From: Balneolaceae bacterium
GTDB lineage: Bacteria > Bacteroidota > Rhodothermia > Balneolales > Balneolaceae
Length of the DNA: 37,306 nucleotides
NCBI GenBank assembly: GCA_007127745.1
Contig: SKYV01000117.1
Coordinates: 1-37,306, forward strand
Reading direction: 5' to 3'
Made by a program: the position numbers and the translations under genes. Positions within the stretch are counted from its first letter, which is position 1. Every line of letters begins with the position of its first letter. Shown piece by piece: positions 21,272 through 30,079 of the stretch. A model generated the notes under the pieces. It saw only the letters and a list, made by a program, of their open reading frames with translations, did no database searches and was not told where the DNA came from.

Positions 21272-21906
21272 GTCTGTTCCGTAAGTTTATGTTGATATTG
21301 GCCGGGATCGTTGCTGCTGCGGACGAATCCAACCTTTTCCAGATAGTGGTTGTGTGCTTTGTTTCCGGCCGGAGTGGTGATAGTCCGAACCCCCTGGTTT
21401 CTAAAATAATGAACCTTATCGTTAAAAAGATAGTTGCCGATTTTAAAATCTCGGTAATCGGGAATCACATAATCGAGGTCGATGGCCAGTTTACCGTTCT
21501 CATCCAGATTCCCGAGAACAAGCCCGGCCGGGATCATATTACGCAGCACAAACAGGGTAAAGTTATGATTGTTACTGACCGTGAAATCCGGCTGAAAAGT
21601 ATGGATGCTCTCCCGGTGAAAGTTTAAAAATTCTTTCAAATATTCAGATTCTCCATGAATGCGAAGTAACCTGAAAAAATCTTTGTCTTTATAGATCTGA
21701 ATCAGATAGTAGATGTTTATCAGCACAATGAAACCGTTCATGGCGGCAACGGGTATTGAACCAATCAAAATTCCGTACACCGAAAACGTAAAGGCGCCGA
21801 TCATGTTCACGACTCTCAGTTTTACGATGGCGCTCATCATCAGGGAAATGGCTACCAGAATGGATGCCAGGTAGCCGATCAATTCATAAATAAGAGTGGT
21901 TTCCAT
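21268..21906 (-). CDS. Membrane protein: N-terminal YgjV-like TM segment fused to a C-terminal GNAT-like domain
   Basis: 212 aa; about three TM helices (GYLASILVAISLMMS, VVNMIGAFTFSVYGILIG, AAMNGFIVLINIYYLIQIY), then a soluble part with GNAT-like pattern (LAIDLDYVIPDYRDFKIGNYLF...YLEKVGF). 4-bp overlap with ade. Confidence 0.65.
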   Translation of the reverse strand: METTLIYELIGYLASILVAISLMMSAIVKLRVVNMIGAFTFSVYGILIGSIPVAAMNGFIVLINIYYLIQIYKDKDFFRLLRIHGESEYLKEFLNFHRESIHTFQPDFTVSNNHNFTLFVLRNMIPAGLVLGNLDENGKLAIDLDYVIPDYRDFKIGNYLFNDKVHYFRNQGVRTITTPAGNKAHNHYLEKVGFVRSSNDPGQYQHKLTEQT

Positions 21907-22074
21907 AAATCAGGCAGTTTGTTAAGAAAGTTCTTTTTTGTTTGATTTGAGTAATTAAAAAAAAGTTTTCCGTACTGTGCCATGGGAAAATAACTAAAAT
22001 AACGTGAGTTCGAGATAAAATCGTTGAAATAAGCATCCAAAGGGGCGCACAACGAGTTAATGAATGTTCGATTC

Positions 22075-22210
22075 CGTCATGCCGGGCTTGATCCGGCATC
22101 TCCTGCTTAAATCAAAGATAGGAGATTTCATTACATGGGTATCGCTACGCTCGGAGCACTCCGCTATCGCTGCGTGTTCAGAAAATGAGCGTATCCAGTA
22201 CGGGATGACG
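22075..22210. repeat. Intergenic repeat-like element bounded by CGTCATgccgg...GGGATGACG ends
   Basis: Contains ATGCCGG-gcttgat-CCGGCAT hairpin and ends in cgggatgacg; ends are inverted CGTCAT/ATGACG. Confidence 0.5.
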
Positions 22211-22348
22211 CCCTTTTTGGACAGCCTCAGACTCATTTTTCCTTTTCTTATGTCGAACTGACGTTAAAATAAAATTATGCCCTTAAGAATTTAACCGCAG
22301 TGGGCGCAATGGAACGCTGAGGGGTGTAGAGTAAAATCACATCTATCG

Positions 22349-22385
22349 AAAACCTGCGCGCCTCCCCGTACGCTCGCGGTTTTTA
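22349..22385 (+). other. GC-rich hairpin with T run (terminator-like)
   Basis: AAAACCtGCG ... CGCGGTTTT arms around a GC-rich loop, followed by ttttt. Confidence 0.3.
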
Positions 22386-22393
22386 TTCATCAC

Positions 22394-22424
22394 TCGTCTG
22401 ACGATTGCTTTTTTCGTCTGACGA
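22394..22424. repeat. Two identical palindromic 11-mers TCGTCTGACGA, 20 bp apart start-to-start
   Basis: 22394-22404 and 22414-22424; each is a 5+1+5 inverted repeat. Confidence 0.7.
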
Positions 22425-22527
22425 ATATTAAGGTCCATTTCTATCTATCAAAGTGCCAAGCGCCGGGCGCTATGCAGAATGTGGTGGGATGATTTTCTAA
22501 CAGACAGAACTTTAGGCTTGCCCATTT

Positions 22528-23037
22528 TTAATCCATTTTGTCGTGTGTTACCTCAATGCTAACCCCGCCGGCAAGAGTCTGATAAACCACACAAAAACGT
22601 TCGGTCAGTTTCAGAAGAGTTGCTATATCTTCATCAGACGCATCGGTTTGAAGCCTGTAATGAAGGCGGATATTTTTGAAACCTACCGGCGCTTCTTTGG
22701 ATACACCCAATGTTCCCCGGAAATCGAGATCGCCCTCTGCTGAAACTTCGGCATCTTCAAGGTTCAGTTCTATAGCTTTGGCTACGGTATTGAGGGTAAC
22801 GCCGGCACAGGCCACGAGGGCTTCAAGCAGCATATCCCCCGAGCAGGCTTGAATTCCCGAGCCTCCGGTGGCCGGATGGTGGCCCGCCTCAACAAGTGCT
22901 TTGCCCGTTTCAACTTTGCAGGAGAGATTTTCACCGATTCGCCCGGAGGCCCTTAGCGTAACCACCGCCGATTCCGGGTCCTCTTTATACTTTTGTTTGA
23001 TTGGAGCCTGAATGGCTCTCAGTTTTTCAGCATCCAT
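22528..23037 (-). CDS. OsmC family protein
   Basis: 169 aa; ETGKALVEAGHHPATGGSGIQACSGDMLLEALVACAGVTL with OsmC-like cysteines. Confidence 0.9.
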   Translation of the reverse strand: MDAEKLRAIQAPIKQKYKEDPESAVVTLRASGRIGENLSCKVETGKALVEAGHHPATGGSGIQACSGDMLLEALVACAGVTLNTVAKAIELNLEDAEVSAEGDLDFRGTLGVSKEAPVGFKNIRLHYRLQTDASDEDIATLLKLTERFCVVYQTLAGGVSIEVTHDKMD

Positions 23038-23088
23038 GGGTTTGTTTTATTGTTGAAGGATTGATGCAGTTATTGTCAGAATTAAATA

Positions 23089-23466
23089 TCAATATTTAAG
23101 CCCCTGTTCATCTTTGTAATGTCCGGCAAGAAAAAGAGCTCCACCAGCCAGGGCGATATCTTTTAACAAATTAGGCAGTGCCTGGGGATTCTCCGCAAGA
23201 ACTCCCGGCAGGTGAACCGTAAGTGCCAGAATAAGCAACATAAGGGCAAGCAGCAGGCTGGTCAGCTTTACCTGGATTTGCGCAACAATACAGATGCTTG
23301 CCGCCAGAAATGCAACTCCGGTTAAATAAATCCAGATGATGTCGCCGGGCATAAATTCGGGAACCATTCCGGCCATATCGCTTCCCATCATAAAGTGGAT
23401 AATCCCAAAAATTCCAAACGGAAGTGCAAACAGCATACGGGCAACTCGGTCAGTTAGAAAAGTCAT
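23089..23466 (-). CDS. DoxX-like small membrane protein
   Basis: 125 aa, four predicted TM helices; LPFGIFGIIHFMMG and LPNLLKDIALAGGALFLAG resemble DoxX family. Confidence 0.75.
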   Translation of the reverse strand: MTFLTDRVARMLFALPFGIFGIIHFMMGSDMAGMVPEFMPGDIIWIYLTGVAFLAASICIVAQIQVKLTSLLLALMLLILALTVHLPGVLAENPQALPNLLKDIALAGGALFLAGHYKDEQGLKY

Positions 23467-23650
23467 AATTTAACTCATTTTAATTAAGGTTGTAATCTGC
23501 AACGAATGTAAGCGATCAATCGTTGCAGAATCTCTGTCAATAACACGTACACAACAGATTCCGGATTGTGTGTCAGTTACGATTCACCTCAAAATAACGG
23601 CTATCCGGCATTATTTCAGCGTATATATTATAATTTGTTTAAGGCTCATA

Positions 23651-23764
23651 AGCACAAGCGGGACGCTTGCGCCATCACTTGAATGGCAATGGCGCAAACG
23701 TCTCGTTTGTGCCGTGTGTGTCTTAGCATTCGTATCTGGATGGCGCAAACGTTTCGTTTGTGCC
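23651..23764. repeat. Cluster of three 23-bp REP-like hairpin repeats
   Basis: agcacaagcgggacgcttgcgcc (23651-23673, inverted orientation), ggcgcaaacgtctcgtttgtgcc (23691-23713), ggcgcaaacgtttcgtttgtgcc (23742-23764). Confidence 0.8.
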
Positions 23765-23904
23765 AAATGTACCCTTATCATTTGTACTACTCTTTCACAA
23801 CTCTGCCAGGATCCGAAAAAGCACGGCGCTCTGGCAGTTTGTATGATTCTGTTTTCTAATTCTTTATTCCTGGCGAACCGAGGCGTCGGGATGCCTTTGA
23901 TGCA

Positions 23905-25599
23905 TTAACCTTTGGAACTTGTACTTACCCTGTATGGTCCAGGCAGACGCTTGAACCAGATTTTACCGTCTGACATTGCATAAAAACGATCGGCCATGTT
24001 TAGTCTGCTCTTGTCGTGGGTGATGTGGAGCACGGTTTTATCTTTTGTCAGTTCAGAGACAGACTCCGAGATCTCATCGGCCATGGCGCGGCCCAGGTTC
24101 GAGAGAGGTTCATCCAGTATCCAGATGGGTGTGTCTTTCAGCAGTGCCCGGGCGATGGCTACCCTCTGACGCTCCCCGCCGCTTAGCCGCAGACCCAGCT
24201 CTCCAACCTGTGTATCCAGCCCGTTTGGAAGTTTGGCAAATGCATCATCAAACCGGACGGCAGTCAGTGCTTCAATCAAGTCGCGGTCGGTGGCATCGGG
24301 ATTGGCAATCAGCAGATTGTTTCGGAGCGAGGTGTTGAAAAGGCGCGTGTGCTGTCCAACCACGGAGATAAACTTCCTGACACTTGCCCCATCAGCCATG
24401 CGAATGGACTGGTCTCCAATCAGTATGTCTCCGTCATCGGGTTCAAACCATTTTACCAGTAAATGGGCGATGGTGCTTTTGCCGCTGCCCGATGGCCCGG
24501 TTAAAAGTACGTGTTCTCCTGCACCGATTACCAGGTCGATGTGTCTGAGGACCCGGTCTTTGTTGTAGCTGAACGAAACGTTCATCATTGAAATGGAGGC
24601 GTCCTGAGGTTTAAAAACAGTGGTCAGTTTTTTGGGTTTTTCATCTGCTTTCACAGACGTTATGTCATCCAGCCGTTCGGCCGATTCCCTTGTTTCGTAA
24701 GCGTGCTGAACCGCATTTCCAATCTGCTCGAACGCCTCAAACGCCGTAAATACCCCGAGTACAACCGCCACCATTAGCAGGCCGCTCAATTCTCCGGATA
24801 AAACGAGTGGAAGCAATATCAGGAATGATGCCGGCAGGGATGCGTGGCTGACAGCGGTATAAAACCCCGATTCAAGGCTGAATGCTTTGGTGCGCCGTTT
24901 TTGTATATCCGATATATTTTCAATGGCTTTTTCCCCTTCGGCCATCCAGTTTTTGTGGCTGCCGGAATGAAGCAGGTCGGACGCACCCTGAACATGATCG
25001 TTCATAAACTGGCTTAAACCGGCAAAGTCATCGGCCAGATGATCGGTGATATCCCCGGCTTTTTTTCGGATGAGAAACGGAATAGCAAACACATTGATTA
25101 CCATCAGCAGCAGGATGGCCGCAGATAGCGTGAGCGAAAACCAGGCAGTGACGACTGTAGTCAAAAGGATAAAAAAGAGTGCAGAAAAAGCAGGAGAAAT
25201 TACTCTCAGGTAGAACTCCTGAAGCTGATCCACATCGTCTGAAAACCGGCTGAGCAGATCTCCCGACCGGTAACGGATGGCTTTTGCCGGCAGAACGGGT
25301 TCGACTGCATTGTAGAAACCGACCCGCAATTTCTGAAGAATTCTGAACGTAAGATCATGTGAAAAGAGCCGTTCGGTATAGCGGAACACTGCCCTTGAAA
25401 TACCGAAAAAGCGCACAGCAACAAGAATCAGGATCATGTCTAAAATGGGTGGCTGCAGGGCTGCCCAGGTAATCAGGTAACCGGAAGCCGCAATCAGCCC
25501 CACTCCGGCAAGAATGGTGAGCAGTACAAAAAACAGGCTGAGGGAAACCCGCCCTTTAAAACGGTGAAGCTCTGATATGATTTTTTTCAGTATATTCAT
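23905..25599 (-). CDS. cydC: Thiol reductant ABC exporter subunit CydC
   Basis: 564 aa; ABC TM domain plus LTGPSGSGKSTIAHLL, LSGGERQRVAIARALL, WILDEP. 4-bp overlap with cydD. Confidence 0.9.
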   Translation of the reverse strand: MNILKKIISELHRFKGRVSLSLFFVLLTILAGVGLIAASGYLITWAALQPPILDMILILVAVRFFGISRAVFRYTERLFSHDLTFRILQKLRVGFYNAVEPVLPAKAIRYRSGDLLSRFSDDVDQLQEFYLRVISPAFSALFFILLTTVVTAWFSLTLSAAILLLMVINVFAIPFLIRKKAGDITDHLADDFAGLSQFMNDHVQGASDLLHSGSHKNWMAEGEKAIENISDIQKRRTKAFSLESGFYTAVSHASLPASFLILLPLVLSGELSGLLMVAVVLGVFTAFEAFEQIGNAVQHAYETRESAERLDDITSVKADEKPKKLTTVFKPQDASISMMNVSFSYNKDRVLRHIDLVIGAGEHVLLTGPSGSGKSTIAHLLVKWFEPDDGDILIGDQSIRMADGASVRKFISVVGQHTRLFNTSLRNNLLIANPDATDRDLIEALTAVRFDDAFAKLPNGLDTQVGELGLRLSGGERQRVAIARALLKDTPIWILDEPLSNLGRAMADEISESVSELTKDKTVLHITHDKSRLNMADRFYAMSDGKIWFKRLPGPYRVSTSSKG

Positions 25600-27347
25600 T
25601 GGAGCCTCTCAGGGTCGAATATCAGTTCATCCTTGAGGCCGGGAAGCAGCCGGTCAGGCTCTCCGGATTCCACAATCACACCATTTTTTATGACCGACAG
25701 ACGGTCTGATGCCAGTACAGAGTGGGTGCGGTGACTCACCATCATTATAATACGGCCACGGCTGAATTCTTTTAACGACTCCATAATTTTCTCTTCGAGC
25801 TCGGTATTTAGCGATGCAGCCGGTTCATCCAGAAGAAGAATCGGAGACTGTTTTAAAAATGACCGGGCCAGAGCAATTCGTTGCCGTTCTCCGCCGCTCA
25901 GGTTCATTCCGTTTTCACCCAGCATAGTGTTGAAGCCGTCGGGCATATTCTGAATAAAATCAAACGCGTGGGCGGCACGAGCAGCTTCGGCAACTTCAAA
26001 GAGCGGCGCATCGGGGTCGCCGATTTTTATGTTTTCGGCCACACTTTTAGAAAAGAGGTGCGGAAACTGCGGCACATAGGTGATTTGATTTCTCCAAAGA
26101 TCAGGAGGGAAGTTTTCCAGCAGCCTGCCGTTGACTAAAACCGAGCCGGAGTCCGGTTCAATAAATTTACTAAGCAGATGGAGCAGAGTGGTTTTTCCTT
26201 CACCGCTTGCCCCGGTCAGTGTGTGAATTTCACCGGGATTGAGCTGAAGGTTTACGCCATTTAATACAATTTCTTCCGTGAGGGGGTAAGAGTATTCAAC
26301 CTTTTTCAGTTCGATCGTGAAGGGTGGAGAAGGTAATTTTTTTGATGCATTTGCTTGAACCGAATGTTCTTTCCGGTCTAAAAGATCAAAAAGCTGCGCT
26401 CCGGATTCAGCCCCTTCCATCCCGGCGTGATGGGCAGCCCCGAAGGTTCTGAAGGGCAGGTAAAATTCTGGCGCCAGCAACAGTACAAACATTCCGGTCT
26501 GGAAGATCATCATTCCTTCAATCAGCCTCACCCCGACTTCTACCGCAACTACGGCAGTACTGACCGATGCGGCAAGCTCCAGCACCATCCCGGACAGAAA
26601 CGCGATTTTGAGTACACGCATGGTTGTGACCCTGAAAAGACGGCTGACATTGTTGATACTGCGACCGGCATATTTTTCGCGCCCGAAAAGCTTCAGCGTG
26701 TCCATTCCCTGGATGGTGTCGAGAAAATGGGCATTCATCCGGCGCAGGGAATTCCACTGTTCATGGATTTTGTCACCCGCTTTTGTGCCGATCAGGTACA
26801 TGAAAATGGGAATCAGCGGACCTGTAATCAGAAAGACGAGGCCGGTGGGCCAGTCAACCCACATCACAAAACCGAAAATGACCACCGGTATGGTGGCCAC
26901 CTGAATGGCGGCCGGAACGTATTGGGCGAAGAAATCATCAAGCCGTTCCACACCATTTAACTGGAGAGAGATGAGGTCACCGGTTTTTTCCTGCCTGAGC
27001 CGTACAGGGCCGAGCCTGTGCAGCTTTCGGAGTATTTTTTTTCTGTATTCAGTTTTAAGCACAACAGCCAGTCTCATGCCCAGCCAGGTTCTTATCCAAA
27101 CCAGCAGTGCTCTGACCAGTATGGCTGCAACGAGAATCAGAATCCAGGGCTGCATGGCATTGGGAATCCACTCCTGAAGAAATGCAGCATCGATCAGAAT
27201 ACTCAGGCTATACATCTGTGCAAGGATAACCAGGCCGCTCAAAACCGAAACGAAAAAGATTGCCAGGATAAATCCGCGCTGATGCAGAGCATCCCTGAAA
27301 AGCCTCGATTGGGCTTCGGCCACTTTATGGGGATGCACGGATTTCAT
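25596..27347 (-). CDS. cydD: Thiol reductant ABC exporter subunit CydD
   Basis: 583 aa; ABC TM domain plus LTGASGEGKTTLLHLL, LSGGERQRIALARSFL, LLLDEP. Lies between cydB and cydC. Confidence 0.9.
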   Translation of the reverse strand: MKSVHPHKVAEAQSRLFRDALHQRGFILAIFFVSVLSGLVILAQMYSLSILIDAAFLQEWIPNAMQPWILILVAAILVRALLVWIRTWLGMRLAVVLKTEYRKKILRKLHRLGPVRLRQEKTGDLISLQLNGVERLDDFFAQYVPAAIQVATIPVVIFGFVMWVDWPTGLVFLITGPLIPIFMYLIGTKAGDKIHEQWNSLRRMNAHFLDTIQGMDTLKLFGREKYAGRSINNVSRLFRVTTMRVLKIAFLSGMVLELAASVSTAVVAVEVGVRLIEGMMIFQTGMFVLLLAPEFYLPFRTFGAAHHAGMEGAESGAQLFDLLDRKEHSVQANASKKLPSPPFTIELKKVEYSYPLTEEIVLNGVNLQLNPGEIHTLTGASGEGKTTLLHLLSKFIEPDSGSVLVNGRLLENFPPDLWRNQITYVPQFPHLFSKSVAENIKIGDPDAPLFEVAEAARAAHAFDFIQNMPDGFNTMLGENGMNLSGGERQRIALARSFLKQSPILLLDEPAASLNTELEEKIMESLKEFSRGRIIMMVSHRTHSVLASDRLSVIKNGVIVESGEPDRLLPGLKDELIFDPERLQ

Positions 27348-27356
27348 GAATATGGA

Positions 27357-28370
27357 TTAACTTGTTGGGATCGAATCTCGGGTCACTCGTTGGCGGAATA
27401 CATAGTAACTGTAGGCCTGATAGCCAAGGACGATTGGCAGAAAAATAAGTGCCACCACACTCATGATGGTCAGGGTCAGCTCACTGGAAGATGCATTGTA
27501 TACCGTCAGAGACCAGTCGATGTTTAACGTTGACGGCATTAATTTCGGAAACAGTCCTTCGAATGCCACAATGGTTCCGAAGATGATAGTACCGCCCGTT
27601 GCGGCAAACGACCAGCCAAACCGGTTTGCCCGCAGCAGAAAATATCCGGCTATAAAGCTGATGATAGCCAGCAGCGGAAGGGTTCCGGGAATCAATCCAA
27701 ATTCATCAAACAAAACGGTGTAAAGATAGCCGAGAAGGGCAAAAACCAGCAGCAAAACGCCGGAGGGAATCCAGATCATTTTGGCAACTTTTTCGGCACG
27801 TTCCATCAGCGGCCCCTCAGTTCGAAGTGTGAGGAAGATAGCCCCGTGCAGGGTAAACATGGCAGTGGAGGCAAGGCCGCCCAAAATGGCGTACGGAGAC
27901 AGCAGGCCAAACAGTCCTCCATGAAAGTTCATGTCTTCCCCGATCGGCAGCCCCATTACGATGTTGGTAAGTGCCACGCCCCAGATAAAAGCTGGAATCA
28001 GGCTTCCCCAGAAGATGAAATGGTCGGCCGTTTTTTTCCAGAACGGTTTATCCACTTTTGAGCGGAATTCAAACCCGACAGCCCTGACAATCAACGCGAG
28101 GAGAATGAGCAGAAGCGGCAGGTAAAATCCGCTGAACAGAGTGGCATACCAGTGTGGAAAGGCGGCAAACATGGCACCGCCTGCTGTAATCAGCCACACT
28201 TCGTTGGCATCCCAGAACGGGCCGATGGTATTGATGCAGACCCGGCGGTCTACATCATCCCGGCTGATAAACGGCATCAGAATGCCCACGCCAAAATCAA
28301 AACCTTCAAGAAAGAAATAGCCGATAAAGAGAACGGCAATCAGAATAAACCAGATCAGTTGAAAATCCAT
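27357..28370 (-). CDS. cydB: Cytochrome d ubiquinol oxidase subunit II
   Basis: 337 aa; FFLEGFDFGVGILMPF, GPFWDANEVWLITAGGAMFAAFPHWYA. Confidence 0.96.
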   Translation of the reverse strand: MDFQLIWFILIAVLFIGYFFLEGFDFGVGILMPFISRDDVDRRVCINTIGPFWDANEVWLITAGGAMFAAFPHWYATLFSGFYLPLLLILLALIVRAVGFEFRSKVDKPFWKKTADHFIFWGSLIPAFIWGVALTNIVMGLPIGEDMNFHGGLFGLLSPYAILGGLASTAMFTLHGAIFLTLRTEGPLMERAEKVAKMIWIPSGVLLLVFALLGYLYTVLFDEFGLIPGTLPLLAIISFIAGYFLLRANRFGWSFAATGGTIIFGTIVAFEGLFPKLMPSTLNIDWSLTVYNASSSELTLTIMSVVALIFLPIVLGYQAYSYYVFRQRVTRDSIPTS

Positions 28371-28441
28371 AACATTATTTAAATCATTAATTTAATTCTA
28401 TTTCAATGTGCTACTCTAAGTCGCTTTGTTCAGCACCGGTT

Positions 28442-29842
28442 TTAATACACGAATGCATCGGAGTCTTTGGAGTCATCATCCTCAGAAGCCTCTTTTTTCT
28501 TCTTGTTCTCTTTCGGAATTCCGGGCTTGGAAAATCTGATGATAAGAAAGACGGCAACGGCAGCCAGAAAACCGTAAACAAGTGTGAATGATGCCATGCT
28601 GATCCAGATGGATGTGCCGGTTACCGCCGGAGAAACCCCGTCGGCCGTTAACAGCAGCCCGTACACTACCCACGGCTGACGCCCCATTTCAGTAACAATC
28701 CACCCGGCCGTGTTGGCGATGTAGGGGAGGAAAATGAAGGCGATAGCTATTTTATGAAACCAGGTGGCGGTCTGAAGTTTATCCTTCCACCACAGAACGA
28801 GCCCGGTGATTGCCAGGAAAATAAACAGCATGCCAAGGCCCACCATAATGCGGAATCCCCAGTAAACTACAGCCACCGGTGGTATGTAACTTCCTTCACC
28901 GTGTATTTCTTCCATTTCGGCCTGAAGATCATTCATTCCCCTTACTTCCGATGTAAGATTATTGTGAGCCAGTACACTGAGCATGTAGGGCAGGCGTACT
29001 TCACGCATGGAGGTTCGGTTTTCCTGATCGATAATCGCAAATAGTGAAAAACTGGCCGGTTCTTCAGTTTCCCAAAGGCCTTCCATGGCGGCCATTTTCA
29101 TCGGCTGGCTCTGTACGGTATCCTGTGCCTGGCTGTGGCCGGTGGTTGCTGTGAGCAGAGAAGCAACCGCGGTAAATACCAGTGCAATGCGTGCAGATTT
29201 TTGAAAAATCTCTTTTTGATTACCCCGCAACATCATCCAGGCGCTGATACCGAGCACAAACAATCCGCCCGTGACGAATCCAGCAATAATGGTATGCGGC
29301 ATCTGAACCAGCAGTCGTTCATTCAGCAGAATGGCAACAAAATCGGTCAGTTCTGCCCGGCCGCCTACAATATGATACCCGACCGGTACCTGCATCCAGG
29401 AATTGGCCATCAAAATCCAGATGGCCGACAGGTTGGAGGCAATGGCCACAAGCCAGATACAGAGCAGGTGCACTCCTTTTTTCAGTCGGTTCCAGCCAAA
29501 AATCCAGAGCCCCAGAAAGGTTGATTCCAGGAAGAAGGCCATCAGGGCTTCAATGGCCAGAGGAATCCCGAAAATATCACCCACAAACCGGGAATATTCA
29601 CTCCAGTTCATGCCAAACTGAAATTCCTGCACTATTCCTGTAACCACTCCCAGAGTAAAAACAATGATAAAGAGCTTGCCAAAATACTTGGTTAGTTTTT
29701 TATATGCCGTATCTCCGGTGCGGTACCAAAAGGTTTGCATGATGGCGACAAGAACCGAAAGGCCGAGTGTTAAGGGAACAAAAATGAAGTGATAAATCGT
29801 GGTAATGCCGAATTGCCAGCGGGCTAAATCTAATTCTTCCAT
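28442..29842 (-). CDS. cydA: Cytochrome ubiquinol oxidase subunit I
   Basis: 466 aa; LARWQFGITTIYHFIFVPLTLGLS, NSWMQVPVGY, EMGRQPWVVYGLL. Confidence 0.96.
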   Translation of the reverse strand: MEELDLARWQFGITTIYHFIFVPLTLGLSVLVAIMQTFWYRTGDTAYKKLTKYFGKLFIIVFTLGVVTGIVQEFQFGMNWSEYSRFVGDIFGIPLAIEALMAFFLESTFLGLWIFGWNRLKKGVHLLCIWLVAIASNLSAIWILMANSWMQVPVGYHIVGGRAELTDFVAILLNERLLVQMPHTIIAGFVTGGLFVLGISAWMMLRGNQKEIFQKSARIALVFTAVASLLTATTGHSQAQDTVQSQPMKMAAMEGLWETEEPASFSLFAIIDQENRTSMREVRLPYMLSVLAHNNLTSEVRGMNDLQAEMEEIHGEGSYIPPVAVVYWGFRIMVGLGMLFIFLAITGLVLWWKDKLQTATWFHKIAIAFIFLPYIANTAGWIVTEMGRQPWVVYGLLLTADGVSPAVTGTSIWISMASFTLVYGFLAAVAVFLIIRFSKPGIPKENKKKKEASEDDDSKDSDAFVY

Positions 29843-30079
29843 GTGGTCCGTTAAAGTTCAATTTCGTTGACAAAAGAATCTTACTGAATGTTACAGCGGG
29901 TTTATGAACTTCGTGTTAAATCACGGAAATTATTCGTTTTTTGAATATGCAGACCGAGTATCTGTAACACTTCCAATGAGTAACTTCGGTTTATTATGGC
30001 GAGATGCCTCTGCGATTTGGATCATCATCTTTTCCCAAAGTTTGTTATAATGGCCATTTTGCAAACATGCCCAGCTCGA

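Noticed and set aside
23570-23908. 112-aa ORF across the repeat cluster upstream of the DoxX gene
   Set aside because: Translation is driven by the hairpin repeats (RKRLVCAVC / RKRFVCAKC); not a credible protein.
26427-26960. 177-aa plus-strand ORF in cydD
   Set aside because: Antisense to cydD; His/Gln-rich shadow translation typical of reversed coding DNA.
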